From assembly GCF_014174165.1 (NCBI RefSeq), contig NZ_JABEQN010000002.1, positions 124,001 to 188,000 on the forward strand: a DNA stretch of 64,000 nucleotides, written 5' to 3'. The notes below the pieces were generated by a model, which was not told the origin of the DNA, did not search any database, and was given only the letters and a program-made list of their open reading frames with translations. Of this stretch, positions 14,884-23,624 are shown in pieces (within the stretch, counting starts at the first letter, position 1; the number at the start of each line of letters is the position of its first letter). This stretch comes from Gluconacetobacter dulcium (GTDB lineage Bacteria; Pseudomonadota; Alphaproteobacteria; Acetobacterales; Acetobacteraceae). A program made the position numbers and the translations under genes.

Positions 14884-15471
14884 CTAGAATGATGGAGCCC
14901 ACTTGGAAAAATCGGTCTGAAGCATGATTTCTGTGTCGGAGTGATATCCATAGAAAGAAAAGATAACGATCGTCAGGACGGCAAATGTCGGCAGGATTAC
15001 GCGACGGGGCATCGGGACGAGCAGGCATGTTGACGCCACGGCCACCGATATGCCGAGTGCCCCCCCCAACAGGACTTCAGGCAACGTATGAGAATGAAGG
15101 ACGAGGCGTGTGTATGAAAACATGTAAGCGATGACAACCGGAACGGGCAGGTAGAAAGGGAAAAGGCGTTTTTTCCGGAAGATTAGAATGTTGATGAGGC
15201 TACCGTAGATCGCCGTTCCCGCGGAGACGTGACCACTGACGCTAAGGGGCCTGCCCAGACTGTCGGAAAGATAGGCCCACTCCAGTCCAGCGAGTTTGGC
15301 TAGCATCAGTACGGCGAGCGCAGTTCCTGATATTGCTCCCCAGATGATGGCGCCACGCATCCATCCGAAAGCGGCAAATAGAATGATAGAAACACCTACG
15401 ATTGGAAGCAGCACGGCGCCGTCTCCAAAATCAGTGAGAAATCTATCGAGTTCCAAGGGATGCAAAATCAT
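14884..15471 (-). CDS. PAP2-family membrane phosphatase
   Basis: A 195-residue membrane protein with about five or six hydrophobic helices. SGHVSAGTA and TRLVLHSHTLPEVLLGG correspond to the second and third phosphatase motifs of the PAP2 superfamily; the usual final Asp is Glu here. The first motif (KxxxxxxRP) is not evident, although GRPLSVSGH keeps the RP. A natural role is dephosphorylating undecaprenyl diphosphate released by polymer assembly. It overlaps the upstream CpsD-like gene by 4 bases (ATGA) and is the last gene of the reverse-strand GumC-CpsD unit. Confidence 0.75.
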   Translation of the reverse strand: MILHPLELDRFLTDFGDGAVLLPIVGVSIILFAAFGWMRGAIIWGAISGTALAVLMLAKLAGLEWAYLSDSLGRPLSVSGHVSAGTAIYGSLINILIFRKKRLFPFYLPVPVVIAYMFSYTRLVLHSHTLPEVLLGGALGISVAVASTCLLVPMPRRVILPTFAVLTIVIFSFYGYHSDTEIMLQTDFSKWAPSF

Positions 15472-16163
15472 ATGGGAAGATGATAAAGAATGCTGGGAAT
15501 GTGAGAGCGACGTTTGTTGAATACGGCGCCTAGTATGTTGCCTTTTACTTCTTCAATTCTATAGATAAGATCCTTTGCCTCGCTTTTTTTTGTTTCTTCA
15601 GCACCGATGACGATAATGGATGCGTCGATGTAGGAAGAAAGAGCGACGCCCAGATAGGATGCCCGAAGGGGAGGAGCATCGATGAAAATCACTTCATAAC
15701 GAGGCTTCCATTTTTTGATCTGCTCAATCCAATCGATCGGATGTTTTTGCGCGTCGGTGGACGGCATCGCAATGCTGAGCGAAGAATCTTTGACCTTTCG
15801 GACTTGAAGCCAGTCGCCGTCCGGCTGCGCATCGGAAGCACTGCTGGCCGGAGCGATCAGGCGCGAGGCAGGAATATAATATTTGCGGACGATTGACTCT
15901 TCGAAAGAACCGATCGGGCCGTCAAGCGAGATGAGAAGGGTTTCAACACCCATATCGCCGCCGGATACGACCGAGAAATCACGCGCGACGCTCGTGGTCC
16001 CGATTCCGGATTGTGTTGCGATGAACTGAAGGACAATCGCGTTGCTCTTTTGACGCGGCAGCATATAAAGCAGCCGCTTTATTTCCGTCTCAAGGATCAG
16101 ATGGGGAGGCAACGTGGACGCATTGCCAACGGAAGGAGGGGGGGAAGACGCTGTGCCGTTCAC
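15468..16163 (-). CDS. CpsD/CapB-like tyrosine-kinase-family protein, degenerate Walker A
   Basis: A 231-residue protein with the fold of bacterial tyrosine kinase/MinD ATPases: EIKRLLYMLPRQKSNAIVLQFIATQSGIGTTSVARDF, a Walker A' like LLISLDGP, and YEVIFIDAPPL for Walker B. The P-loop reads SGIGTTS rather than GxGKTT, so the ATP-binding lysine is missing. There is no tyrosine-rich tail (it ends SILYHLPI). It sits directly downstream of the co-polymerase gene, 3 bases apart, as CpsD does after CpsC. It is probably a non-catalytic partner of the co-polymerase. Confidence 0.8.
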   Translation of the reverse strand: MNGTASSPPPSVGNASTLPPHLILETEIKRLLYMLPRQKSNAIVLQFIATQSGIGTTSVARDFSVVSGGDMGVETLLISLDGPIGSFEESIVRKYYIPASRLIAPASSASDAQPDGDWLQVRKVKDSSLSIAMPSTDAQKHPIDWIEQIKKWKPRYEVIFIDAPPLRASYLGVALSSYIDASIIVIGAEETKKSEAKDLIYRIEEVKGNILGAVFNKRRSHIPSILYHLPI

Positions 16164-16166
16164 AGT

Positions 16167-17519
16167 TCATTGTTTCTCATAGAGAGGAATGGACAGAAGT
16201 ACGGGTACGTGGAGGCCATGCTCGACATCGCGGACGGTGACGAAAATCTTCTGGGTCACGACCCGGAAAGCAAGCATGCCGACTGCTGCAACAAGCCCGA
16301 GCATGAGCCCCATTCCCAGAAGCGGCAGTCTGAGTGTCGACCCCTGAAGCGGTGCATTGGGGGGATGAACAATCCGGATGTTTGCGCTGGCCAATTGGGA
16401 AAGAGAGGAACTCAAGGTTGTGGCTTCGACATTGTTTTCGAGTGTTTTGTAGCTGTCGGCGAGCGTATCGCGCGTTGTCTGAAGATCACGATATTGGCCC
16501 GATAGCTGGGTCAACTCGGCCAGACGCAACTGAAGTGCATTCCGGTCATTCGTTACCGCATCGCGTTTGGAACGCAGGCCCGCTGCACGGGATTCCAGAA
16601 GGACCTGTTGCTGTTTCAGCTCCTCGTATATGGTGCTGGTTCCATTGCGCTTCACATTCGTCTCGCGGGCGGGCGATTTCCGAAGTTGTATTTCGATCTC
16701 CCTGATCTGATGGCGAATGTCGACCACAAGCGGGAATGTGTTCTTATAGCGTTGCCTCACGTCGGCAAGCTGAATCCGCAGTCGTAGCAGGCGATCGAGT
16801 AATGTTTTCCGCGCCTGCCCGATATCTGTCTCCGTGAACAGTTCGATTCGCGATGGAAGCGTCGACAAGGTTCCATTCAGGACTTTGGTCTGGGCATCGA
16901 GATTGTCGATTTCGCTGTCAATGCCGGTCTGTTCGTCGGCCAGATCGGCCGCCCTGCGCAGGATGATGCTGGTCTGCTGATTGAGGTCGCTGATATTGTG
17001 CGCCAGACTGAAGGCAACGATCTTGTCGTTGGCATCTTTCAGGCGGGCGGCCATCTGGGCGACCAGTCGCGCCGGCCCGTTGTCGCGATTGCCCATGAAA
17101 ATTTCACCATGATAAATGATATAATCATGGATGATCACGTCCAGCGCTTCAAGAGCGACCTGTCGGTCGCGATTGCGCAGTGAGACTTCGATAATATTGG
17201 ATTGAGGAACGCCGTCGACGCGGAGATCCCTGAGCAGGCGTGTCGCAGCCTGCTGTTCCCCCAGCGGGGTATCGGGCATCTCCGGATAGAGGCGCCGGAT
17301 ACCGACATCCTGAATCACGCGTGCGGCCAAGGCGGGGCTTTGAATGATTTCCAGTTCACCCTGGATAATCTGATTGCGATCGAGCGCGACATCGCCGCCA
17401 TTCTCCTGCCCGATCGGGTGGAAGACATATTCGCCACCATACAGGATCAGCAGGCGAGCCTGCGCTGTATAGATCCGATGGGCTCCGAGGATGGCGAGCA
17501 GACTTAATACGAGAGGCAC
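16167..17519 (-). CDS. Polysaccharide co-polymerase (Wzz/GumC-like), frameshifted at its 5' end
   Basis: The open frame encodes 450 residues: a cut-off first membrane helix (PLVLSLLAILGAHRIYTA), a Wzz-type periplasmic region with long coiled coils (about 120-360), PNAPLQGSTLRLP, and the second helix GMGLMLGLVAAVGMLAF. Such proteins set chain length and link polymerase to the exporter. A second frame from ATG 17639 encodes KESFQLRL...LAALFYYKKSVFF and joins this one perfectly if one base is added in the A8 tract at 17528-17535. The full gene is therefore 16167-17639, disrupted by a one-base deletion, slippage or a sequencing error. Confidence 0.82.
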   Translation of the reverse strand: MPLVLSLLAILGAHRIYTAQARLLILYGGEYVFHPIGQENGGDVALDRNQIIQGELEIIQSPALAARVIQDVGIRRLYPEMPDTPLGEQQAATRLLRDLRVDGVPQSNIIEVSLRNRDRQVALEALDVIIHDYIIYHGEIFMGNRDNGPARLVAQMAARLKDANDKIVAFSLAHNISDLNQQTSIILRRAADLADEQTGIDSEIDNLDAQTKVLNGTLSTLPSRIELFTETDIGQARKTLLDRLLRLRIQLADVRQRYKNTFPLVVDIRHQIREIEIQLRKSPARETNVKRNGTSTIYEELKQQQVLLESRAAGLRSKRDAVTNDRNALQLRLAELTQLSGQYRDLQTTRDTLADSYKTLENNVEATTLSSSLSQLASANIRIVHPPNAPLQGSTLRLPLLGMGLMLGLVAAVGMLAFRVVTQKIFVTVRDVEHGLHVPVLLSIPLYEKQ

Positions 17520-17639
17520 AAGCGCGGAAAAAAAACGCTCTTTTTATAATAAAACAGCGCCGCCAGGATATCTCTCGCCGAATGCCGCGCATACGACATC
17601 GATCTGTTGGTCAGGCGTAGTTGGAAGGATTCCTTCATG
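17520..17639 (-). other. Out-of-frame 5' end of the co-polymerase gene
   Basis: ATG 17639 starts MKESFQLRLTNRSMSYARHSARDILAALFYYKKSVFF (shown here as the predicted cytoplasmic tail and helix start; the frame ends soon after at TAA). Adding one T to the eight-T tract on the coding strand fuses it to the GumC-like frame. The ATG overlaps the stop of the upstream fragment, as in a coupled operon. Confidence 0.7.
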
Positions 17640-17880
17640 ACGCCCTCAGTTCGGCAGAATCATATTTGGCTGGTTGCGTCAAAACCGTCATTGATGCCAG
17701 GTCACCAACAGACACGATGCCGTTGTCGGCGGTCACGATCCCCACAGTCGGCGCTCCACTCGGAATTGAAGTGCTTGATGGCGCCCTCAAGTCGATTTGC
17801 ACCATGAAAGCGCGATCAGGGAGATCATGGAAGTCTCCTGAAGGCTCCCATTCCGCTTGCCGAGCCGATTGCCCTTGAAG
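17635..17880 (-). CDS. C-terminal fragment of a secretion/adaptor-like protein (possible remnant)
   Basis: On the reverse strand a coherent sequence, DRAFMVQIDLRAPSSTSIPSGAPTVG followed by IVSVGDLASMTVLTQPA, ends in TGA overlapping the co-polymerase ATG. The style resembles the C-terminal beta region of HlyD-type adaptors. There is no room for a full gene because the exporter gene starts at 17923 on the other strand, and no ribosome binding site was found. The start is not defined. I read it as the remaining 3' end of a gene lost by rearrangement, though a small real protein is possible. Confidence 0.35.
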   Translation of the reverse strand, partial: LQGQSARQAEWEPSGDFHDLPDRAFMVQIDLRAPSSTSIPSGAPTVGIVTADNGIVSVGDLASMTVLTQPAKYDSAELRAS

Positions 17881-17922
17881 AAGGAACGGCTTATTGAGAA
17901 ATACATTGCGTTCTGAAGGGAC

Positions 17923-18645
17923 ATGTTGGCTGTGACATTCTTGCGCCGGTTGCCTGTCGTGCTGCTTGCCGTGTGTTTCGCTGGCTGTGTCCAGCATCTC
18001 GATCCGAAACCTCATAGCGCCCGTAACTTTGCTCCATGGACCAATGATCCAGTCCCATACCGGCTCTCTCCGGGAGATGTGGTAGCCTTACAATTTACGC
18101 TTAACCCAGAACTCAATGAAAATGAACTCTCAATCGCACCTGACGGTACGATCACCGCGCCGCTGCTGGGGGCCGTCGATGCTGCGGGCCTGAGTCTTGT
18201 CGAACTGAAAAAAAACCTTCAGCGACGATATCGCGCTTATCTTCGCCAAGCGTCATTCGATGTCCTTATCCACAGCTACGGGGCGGCGCAGATCTATGTG
18301 GGGGGAGAGGTCAAGACGCAGGGAATTTATCCGCTAAAGGGCGCCACGGATGCGATGCAGGCCGTCGTGACCGCTGGCGGTGCCATCGATTCCGCAAAAT
18401 TGGCGCAGACAATCGTGATCCGACGCAGGGGCGACGGGCGTCCGATGATGCGGACGGTCGATTTGCGACATTACCTCAATACGGCGGATACGCGCGACCG
18501 GGTGATGCTTCAGCCAGGCGACCTGGTCTATGTGCCCAAGACCGAGATTGCCTCGTTCGACATCTTTATCGATCAGTATCTGGACAAAAGCGTGCCGTTC
18601 AACAAGACGTTCAACTACAATATGGGTTCGAGCGTCTTTTATTGA
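17923..18645 (+). CDS. Polysaccharide export lipoprotein (GumB/Wza-like)
   Basis: A 240-residue outer-membrane export protein. It has a lipoprotein signal peptide with the lipobox-like CFAGC near residue 22, a Poly_export domain (YRLSPGDVVALQFTLNPELNENELSIAPDGTITAPLLGAV shown by its LSPGD and PDGTI motifs) and one SLBB domain (YVGGEVKTQGIYPLKG...MLQPGDLVYVPK). AAGGG lies before ATG 17923. It is shorter than Wza and close to GumB in size. It starts divergently from the co-polymerase operon, with which it should form the trans-envelope export channel. Confidence 0.9.
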   Translation: MLAVTFLRRLPVVLLAVCFAGCVQHLDPKPHSARNFAPWTNDPVPYRLSPGDVVALQFTLNPELNENELSIAPDGTITAPLLGAVDAAGLSLVELKKNLQRRYRAYLRQASFDVLIHSYGAAQIYVGGEVKTQGIYPLKGATDAMQAVVTAGGAIDSAKLAQTIVIRRRGDGRPMMRTVDLRHYLNTADTRDRVMLQPGDLVYVPKTEIASFDIFIDQYLDKSVPFNKTFNYNMGSSVFY

Positions 18646-18716
18646 CCTGATGCGGATATCGGTCCAGCCGTGGGGAAACTGGGCTGCTTATGCGATGACA
18701 AGGGCTTGCTGATTTC

Positions 18717-19721
18717 ATGCGTGACAATCCGGTTTCCTTTCGCGTGCTGGGGATGTTCGGGGGGCGGGAGAAAGCCGCGGAATTGTCACGCAGGCTGATG
18801 AAAAAGGTAAAAAAAGCTGCGAATTTTTTAATATACCTTGTTCTTTTTCCACTATGGTATCGTCGTGGCGCACCTGAGCGAACGAATATTGATTATATTT
18901 CTTTTCCTGAAAAGGCGGGAGGGGGGCGACCGCTGCCGCGAATTGTCTGGATTTATTGGGACGACCCCGACTATCCGGAATATATAGATATTTTAGTGAG
19001 CCGAATACGTGACCTCAACAGGGATTTTGACGTTCGATTTCTGAATAGAAAGACGGTAACGCATTATATAGACGACTATATGAATGCGCAGCCTGGTCTT
19101 TCGGCTGTTACGCGGGCAGACCTGATCAGGCTGGAACTGATCAAGCGCTATGGTGGGATATGGATTGACGCGACGAGCATCGTCTTTGAAAATTTTTCCT
19201 GGATTGAAGAAAAATTTTGTGAAGGGGCGTATAATTTTGTCGGATATTTTTCAGCGTGTTTTACGGTAAACCCTAATTTTCCTATACTCGAAAACTGGTT
19301 GATTGCGGCCCTTCCGGAAGATGAATTGATTTGCGCCTGGCTGGATGAATTAAAGAAAATAGTACAGTTTGGTGCTGATGCGTATTTTTTTCATCTAAAG
19401 GCACGGTCGGATTATCAGGACATTCTTCAAAAAATTAAATATCCAGAATATTTTCTGGCATATCTGTCGTGTCAGGTCGCGATGCGGCAGGTTGCGTCCC
19501 TGTCGCTCCATGTTCGGGACTCAGGCCAGTCGGGGTTACTTTATCACGATCTGGTCAATTGGGTTCCTTACCGAATCGCCTTGATGTTGTGTGCCAGTGC
19601 GATGCCGGGATCTCCTCCGCCGCTCGTTAAAATTACGCATACCGAACGATATCTTATTAACGTCATACTGAAATTTAATCTGTTCAATAGGAGAAGTTTT
19701 GCAGGATTACTGAAGGGTTGA
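18717..19721 (+). CDS. Capsular polysaccharide synthesis glycosyltransferase (DXD type)
   Basis: A 334-residue protein of the Caps_synth/Gly_transf_sug type: PRIVWIYWDD in the nucleotide-binding fold and RADLIRLELIKRYGGIWIDATSIV (DxD-like IDAT near residues 144-150). An N-terminal hydrophobic stretch (ANFLIYLVLFPLW, about 35-47) may anchor it to the membrane. It should transfer a sugar to the growing repeat unit. The coding region is clearly more AT-rich than its neighbours, a sign of separate acquisition. The start is uncertain: ATG 18717 lacks a clear ribosome binding site, and the next in-frame ATG lies 12 codons on. Confidence 0.78.
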   Translation: MRDNPVSFRVLGMFGGREKAAELSRRLMKKVKKAANFLIYLVLFPLWYRRGAPERTNIDYISFPEKAGGGRPLPRIVWIYWDDPDYPEYIDILVSRIRDLNRDFDVRFLNRKTVTHYIDDYMNAQPGLSAVTRADLIRLELIKRYGGIWIDATSIVFENFSWIEEKFCEGAYNFVGYFSACFTVNPNFPILENWLIAALPEDELICAWLDELKKIVQFGADAYFFHLKARSDYQDILQKIKYPEYFLAYLSCQVAMRQVASLSLHVRDSGQSGLLYHDLVNWVPYRIALMLCASAMPGSPPPLVKITHTERYLINVILKFNLFNRRSFAGLLKG

Positions 19722-19791
19722 CTGGATTCGCGCGCTTTCGCTTCGACATCTCGGGGATGGCTGCATTATTTGCGGCGATGCGCGTGTCCTG

Positions 19792-20748
19792 TCAGTAAAG
19801 GGCGTGTCTCTTGAACCATGTGATCTTTCCCACGGCGGCCGCGAGTTTGAAGATCAGCATCGCGAGACGTGGGGAGGTTCCTTTTCTGGCCCAGAGGCTT
19901 TCGGCCGCGGCCCCCGGAAGGGCGAAGAGGCAGGCAATGCTTTGCAAGAGCCCCTGTATGCTCAGATGAAGCACAGCCAGATACGCGCTCCGGGCATTTC
20001 GGATGGTCGTAACGGCGTATATCTGCCCGCCACAATAAGAACGCTCGGCGAGGTGGCGTAACGTCATGCGATTTTGGGGAACATATTCGTAGACGTACCC
20101 GCTGCCGCACCACACGAAGCGGCGGCCGCGTCTATACAGTCGCTGGAAAAGGTCGATATCTTCACCGCCTGAAAGGCCGAATCGCTCGTCGAAAACGCTC
20201 TGATCGGTGAAGCATGTCTTGCGTCGCCACAGGCTGTTGCCGGTACCGATCGAGAAGGCGCGCGTCTTGTTCGGGCCGGCCGGGAAGACCGGTGTTCCAT
20301 CCTTCCTGTCCCATTGTCGGCCGAATATGCTGGCGTCTGGATCCCACGATGGGGGCTGGACGGCCGGATTGGGGCGCACCGCGCCAACGACTGCGTCGGC
20401 GCCGGTTTCCTGCATGATCGAAAAGAGATGAGCGAGCCAGTCGGGGCCGGCTTCCTCGTCATCATCAAGAAAGGCTACGGCACCGCCGGAGGATGCCGAG
20501 ATACCGGCATTGCGCGCCACGGCGATATTGGCGGGGTGCGCTTCTATCCAGTGGAGCGGTATTGAAGCCGACTGAAAAAAAGTCCGGAGGTCGCGTGTCG
20601 TGCCTTTCGCGCTGTTGTCCACGATAATGATTTCGAAGGTCGGGCCCGTCGGCGATGCCTGGGCGATACAGGAGCGGATTGCCTTGAGCAGCAATTCTCT
20701 GCGATCGACTGTGCAGATGACGATCGAGATGTCGGGGACAGCCGCCAT
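19792..20748 (-). CDS. Family 2 glycosyltransferase (paralogue of the 12-kb gene)
   Basis: A 318-residue GT2 enzyme: ISIVICTVDRRELLLKAI, NIAVARNAGI, AFLDDDEEAGPDWL (metal-binding acidic motif, about 100-113) and FGLSGGEDIDLFQRL. A C-terminal helix (YLAVLHLSIQGLLQSIACLFALPG) may contact the membrane. It shares the PPSWDP, GGED and RFVWC landmarks with 11989-12936, so the two are likely duplicates that diverged to different linkages. It is transcribed divergently from the GT4 gene at 21013. Confidence 0.85.
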   Translation of the reverse strand: MAAVPDISIVICTVDRRELLLKAIRSCIAQASPTGPTFEIIIVDNSAKGTTRDLRTFFQSASIPLHWIEAHPANIAVARNAGISASSGGAVAFLDDDEEAGPDWLAHLFSIMQETGADAVVGAVRPNPAVQPPSWDPDASIFGRQWDRKDGTPVFPAGPNKTRAFSIGTGNSLWRRKTCFTDQSVFDERFGLSGGEDIDLFQRLYRRGRRFVWCGSGYVYEYVPQNRMTLRHLAERSYCGGQIYAVTTIRNARSAYLAVLHLSIQGLLQSIACLFALPGAAAESLWARKGTSPRLAMLIFKLAAAVGKITWFKRHALY

Positions 20749-21012
20749 GCGTTACGTTCCATTGGGAGATCTGCGTGGAGAGAAGGCATCTATCGGGAGA
20801 CAATGCGTTTTGCACATTTCCCACAGCGCGCTTCCACGGGAAATGATCCATGCTTTACCCGTTGGGTTCAAGGTCCGCCAAATAGAGGGCATGGGTGCTG
20901 TGCCGTCAATTCGGGAACGGGCGCGAGCATGGGGCGGTATGCCGGGTTTGTTGCGCGCCCTGCCGGGAGGAATGCCTTGAATCATATGAAACAGCCTGCG
21001 AGACTCTCCTGA

Positions 21013-22407
21013 ATGTCCATGGCTCCTACAGAAGCGTTGAAGACGATGGCTGGGGGCGGAGGCTCCTCGTGGCGTCCGCGCGTCCTGATGCTTGCTGAAT
21101 CGTGCAACCCTGAATGGATCAGCGTGCCCTTGGTCGGCTGGTCGCATTATCAGGCGGTGGCACGGCTTGCCGACGTGCATCTTGTCACGCGGACCCGCAA
21201 TGTTGCCGCCCTTCGCCGGGTAGGGTTGAAAGAAGGAGACGATTTTACCGCGATCGACACGGAATTCGTCTTCGAACCTATGGTTCGGCTGGTCCGTTTC
21301 ATCAGTGGGAAGGGGCGCGGATGGACCCTGCTGATGGCCCTGACGCTTCCCTCCTACCTTTTATTCGAACATCTGGCATGGCGCCGATTTCGGCGCCGGC
21401 TTCGGAGCGGACAGTTCGATGTCGTTCATCGGGTGACGCCCGTCAGTCCCGCGGTGCCCAGTCCGCTTGCCTCGCGGTGCAGGCGTTTGAAGGTGCCGTT
21501 TGTATTGGGACCGCTTAATGGTGGCCTGGCCTGGCCGAAGCAGTATCCGGAACTTCGCCATAACGAACGGGAAGGATTTTCGCGTTTCCGGGATGTCTTC
21601 AAGCTGCTGCCGGGCTATCGGCGGACTCGTGAAGCCGCGAATGCGATCATCGTCGGTGGACGCAGCGCCCTGGCTGAAATCCCGCGGAGATGGCGTGCGA
21701 AGACGATCTATCTGCCCGAAAACGGTTACGATCCGGCACGTTTCCCCACGCCGCCGGTTCGGACGGCCGATGCCTATGTGGCGCGTCCGCTGCGTGCGAT
21801 CTTCATTGGACGCCTCGTGCCTTACAAGGGGTGCGACCTGTTGCTTGAGGCCGCCGCTGCGCTGATCGCTTCAGGCCGGTTGACGCTGGACATCATCGGG
21901 GATGGACCGGAAAATGGACGGCTGAGGCAATTGGCCGCGGATCTGGGGATTGAAACCGGTGTCAGATTCCTGGGCGAGTGTTGTCACCGCGTTTCGATGC
22001 AGCATCTTGTCGGGGTGGATATCCTGACCTTTCCGTCGTTGCGGGAATTCGGCGGCGCGGTCGTTCTGGAAGCGATGGCCATGGGGGTGGTGCCGATCGT
22101 GGTCAATTATGGCGGACCGGGAGAGTTGGCGTCGCCGGACTGTGCCTTTCTGCTCCAGATGAAGGAGCGATCCGGCCTTGTCCACGACCTGCGCGATATT
22201 CTGGCAGGTATTGTCGCCGACCCTGCCCAGCTTGTCGGGCGCGCGGAACGCGGCATGCGTCGCGCGCGCAGATTTTTTGCCTGGCCCCGCAAGGCAGAGC
22301 AAATATTGTGTGTCTATCGCTGGGTCGTCGGCCGGACGGATATCAGGCCGGATTGGGGAGCGCCGTTCTCTGACGTGGATGATGGCGGGGACGCTTGTTC
22401 CGCGTGA
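21013..22407 (+). CDS. Family 4 glycosyltransferase
   Basis: A 464-residue GT-B enzyme. The N-terminal acceptor domain includes FDVVHRVTPVSPAVPSP and PFVLGPLNGGLAWP; the C-terminal donor domain has RAIFIGRLVPYKGCDLLLEA, LDIIGDGPENGRLRQL and REFGGAVVLEAMAMG (the EX7E motif at about 350-360). Retaining transfer from a nucleotide sugar to the lipid-linked repeat is expected. Its last 94 bases overlap the 3' end of the convergent flippase gene. The start is the first ATG of the frame; a clear ribosome binding site is lacking. Confidence 0.86.
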   Translation: MSMAPTEALKTMAGGGGSSWRPRVLMLAESCNPEWISVPLVGWSHYQAVARLADVHLVTRTRNVAALRRVGLKEGDDFTAIDTEFVFEPMVRLVRFISGKGRGWTLLMALTLPSYLLFEHLAWRRFRRRLRSGQFDVVHRVTPVSPAVPSPLASRCRRLKVPFVLGPLNGGLAWPKQYPELRHNEREGFSRFRDVFKLLPGYRRTREAANAIIVGGRSALAEIPRRWRAKTIYLPENGYDPARFPTPPVRTADAYVARPLRAIFIGRLVPYKGCDLLLEAAAALIASGRLTLDIIGDGPENGRLRQLAADLGIETGVRFLGECCHRVSMQHLVGVDILTFPSLREFGGAVVLEAMAMGVVPIVVNYGGPGELASPDCAFLLQMKERSGLVHDLRDILAGIVADPAQLVGRAERGMRRARRFFAWPRKAEQILCVYRWVVGRTDIRPDWGAPFSDVDDGGDACSA

Positions 22408-23624
22408 GAGGTATCGTGCAGGGCGCCCTTCAAATAGAGGGCCATGCTGAGACACTGGACGGCCTGGCCGGCAAGCGTTCCGACGATGACCAGGGAGTAA
22501 TCGGCATTCCTGGAGAGTGCTGCCATGCACGCGCAGGTCGTGAGCGCGGCCAGGACATCGGTTATCGCCAGGGAGCGATATCGTTTCATGGCGAGCATGG
22601 CGGTGCCGCCAACGGCTGACAGGCCGCCCAGAACGACGTTGCATCCCCAGAGCAGGATGAGATGACCATTCCGCTCGTAGCGTCCTTTATACAGGAGCCG
22701 CGAGATCTCGGGCCAGCCGAGTTCCACGCCTCCGGTCCAGAGCAGGCTGCCGAGAAGCGGGAAAAGGAGTCCTGCCCCAAGCACGGCCAGAAAACGTCGA
22801 TGATTGTGATCCCGCCACAATCTGGCGAGCTGCGGCTGACTGACGGATGACCAGGCCGCGCTGAGCATCCAGGCCGGCCTGATCGCGACCTGCGTGGCCG
22901 ACAGCATGGCGAGGGAGTTCGCGCCGTAGCGTCCGGCGGTTACGAAGCTGAACAATCGATTGGTTAATTCCGACGATCCGGCGCCAAGCAGAATCCAGCC
23001 GGAACTCCGTAGATAATGAAGATGCGGGCGGATCGCCTGCCACTGAACGAGCGGTCGTCGGCCCTTTGTGAAGCCGACCAGCCAGATCAGCGCCACGATA
23101 CCATATGACGTGCCTGCGAGTGCCAGCCCGATATCAGGCGTGGGTGCGTATCCATAGAACGAACAGACAGATGCCATGCCGATGAAAAGGAACAAGGTGC
23201 TCGCTGTGAGCGCGGTTGCGCAATCCGGTCTGTGATGAGCAAAGAATAATGCTCTAGTATATTGATATATAAGAAAAAATGGAACAAAAAAAACGGCGCT
23301 TGACGCGTGGAACGGGCTGTTGCGATGGAGCAGGATGGCACTGGCGCCCGCGGTGATCGCAGCGGCGGCGAAAACAAATAAAATATGGATGGTCAGGAAG
23401 AAACGTTCAGCGGTTTCCCTTTCCTCCTGATCGGATGCATTCAGTCCCGCGAGATGTGAGGTGACCAGCGTCGACTGGGCGGCTCCGCTGATCCAGGCCA
23501 CGGCGAGCCACAAAGCATAGACACCATAGGCATCAGGCCCGCCTTCGCGCGCCATCCAGAGATTGACGATGAATGTCAGCAGGGCACCGAGAATTTGATC
23601 GGATAGGGAAATCAGGAAGCGCAT
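22314..23624 (-). CDS. Polysaccharide flippase (Wzx-like, MATE/MOP superfamily)
   Basis: A 436-residue integral membrane protein with about 12 hydrophobic helices, starting MRFLISLSDQILGALLTFIVNLWMAREGG, the standard first helix of Wzx/RfbX flippases. It should move lipid-linked repeat units across the inner membrane. ATG 23624 is preferred because it puts helix 1 at the N-terminus; the frame is open to 23714. The hydrophilic C-terminal tail (HAEQASPPSSTSENG...) is encoded entirely within the 94-base overlap with the GT4 gene. Confidence 0.83.
   Translation of the reverse strand: MRFLISLSDQILGALLTFIVNLWMAREGGPDAYGVYALWLAVAWISGAAQSTLVTSHLAGLNASDQEERETAERFFLTIHILFVFAAAAITAGASAILLHRNSPFHASSAVFFVPFFLIYQYTRALFFAHHRPDCATALTASTLFLFIGMASVCSFYGYAPTPDIGLALAGTSYGIVALIWLVGFTKGRRPLVQWQAIRPHLHYLRSSGWILLGAGSSELTNRLFSFVTAGRYGANSLAMLSATQVAIRPAWMLSAAWSSVSQPQLARLWRDHNHRRFLAVLGAGLLFPLLGSLLWTGGVELGWPEISRLLYKGRYERNGHLILLWGCNVVLGGLSAVGGTAMLAMKRYRSLAITDVLAALTTCACMAALSRNADYSLVIVGTLAGQAVQCLSMALYLKGALHDTSHAEQASPPSSTSENGAPQSGLISVRPTTQR

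Noticed and set aside
18266-18274. TTATCCACA, a perfect DnaA-box-like sequence
   Set aside because: A single copy inside the GumB-like exporter gene with no further boxes around it; most likely chance.
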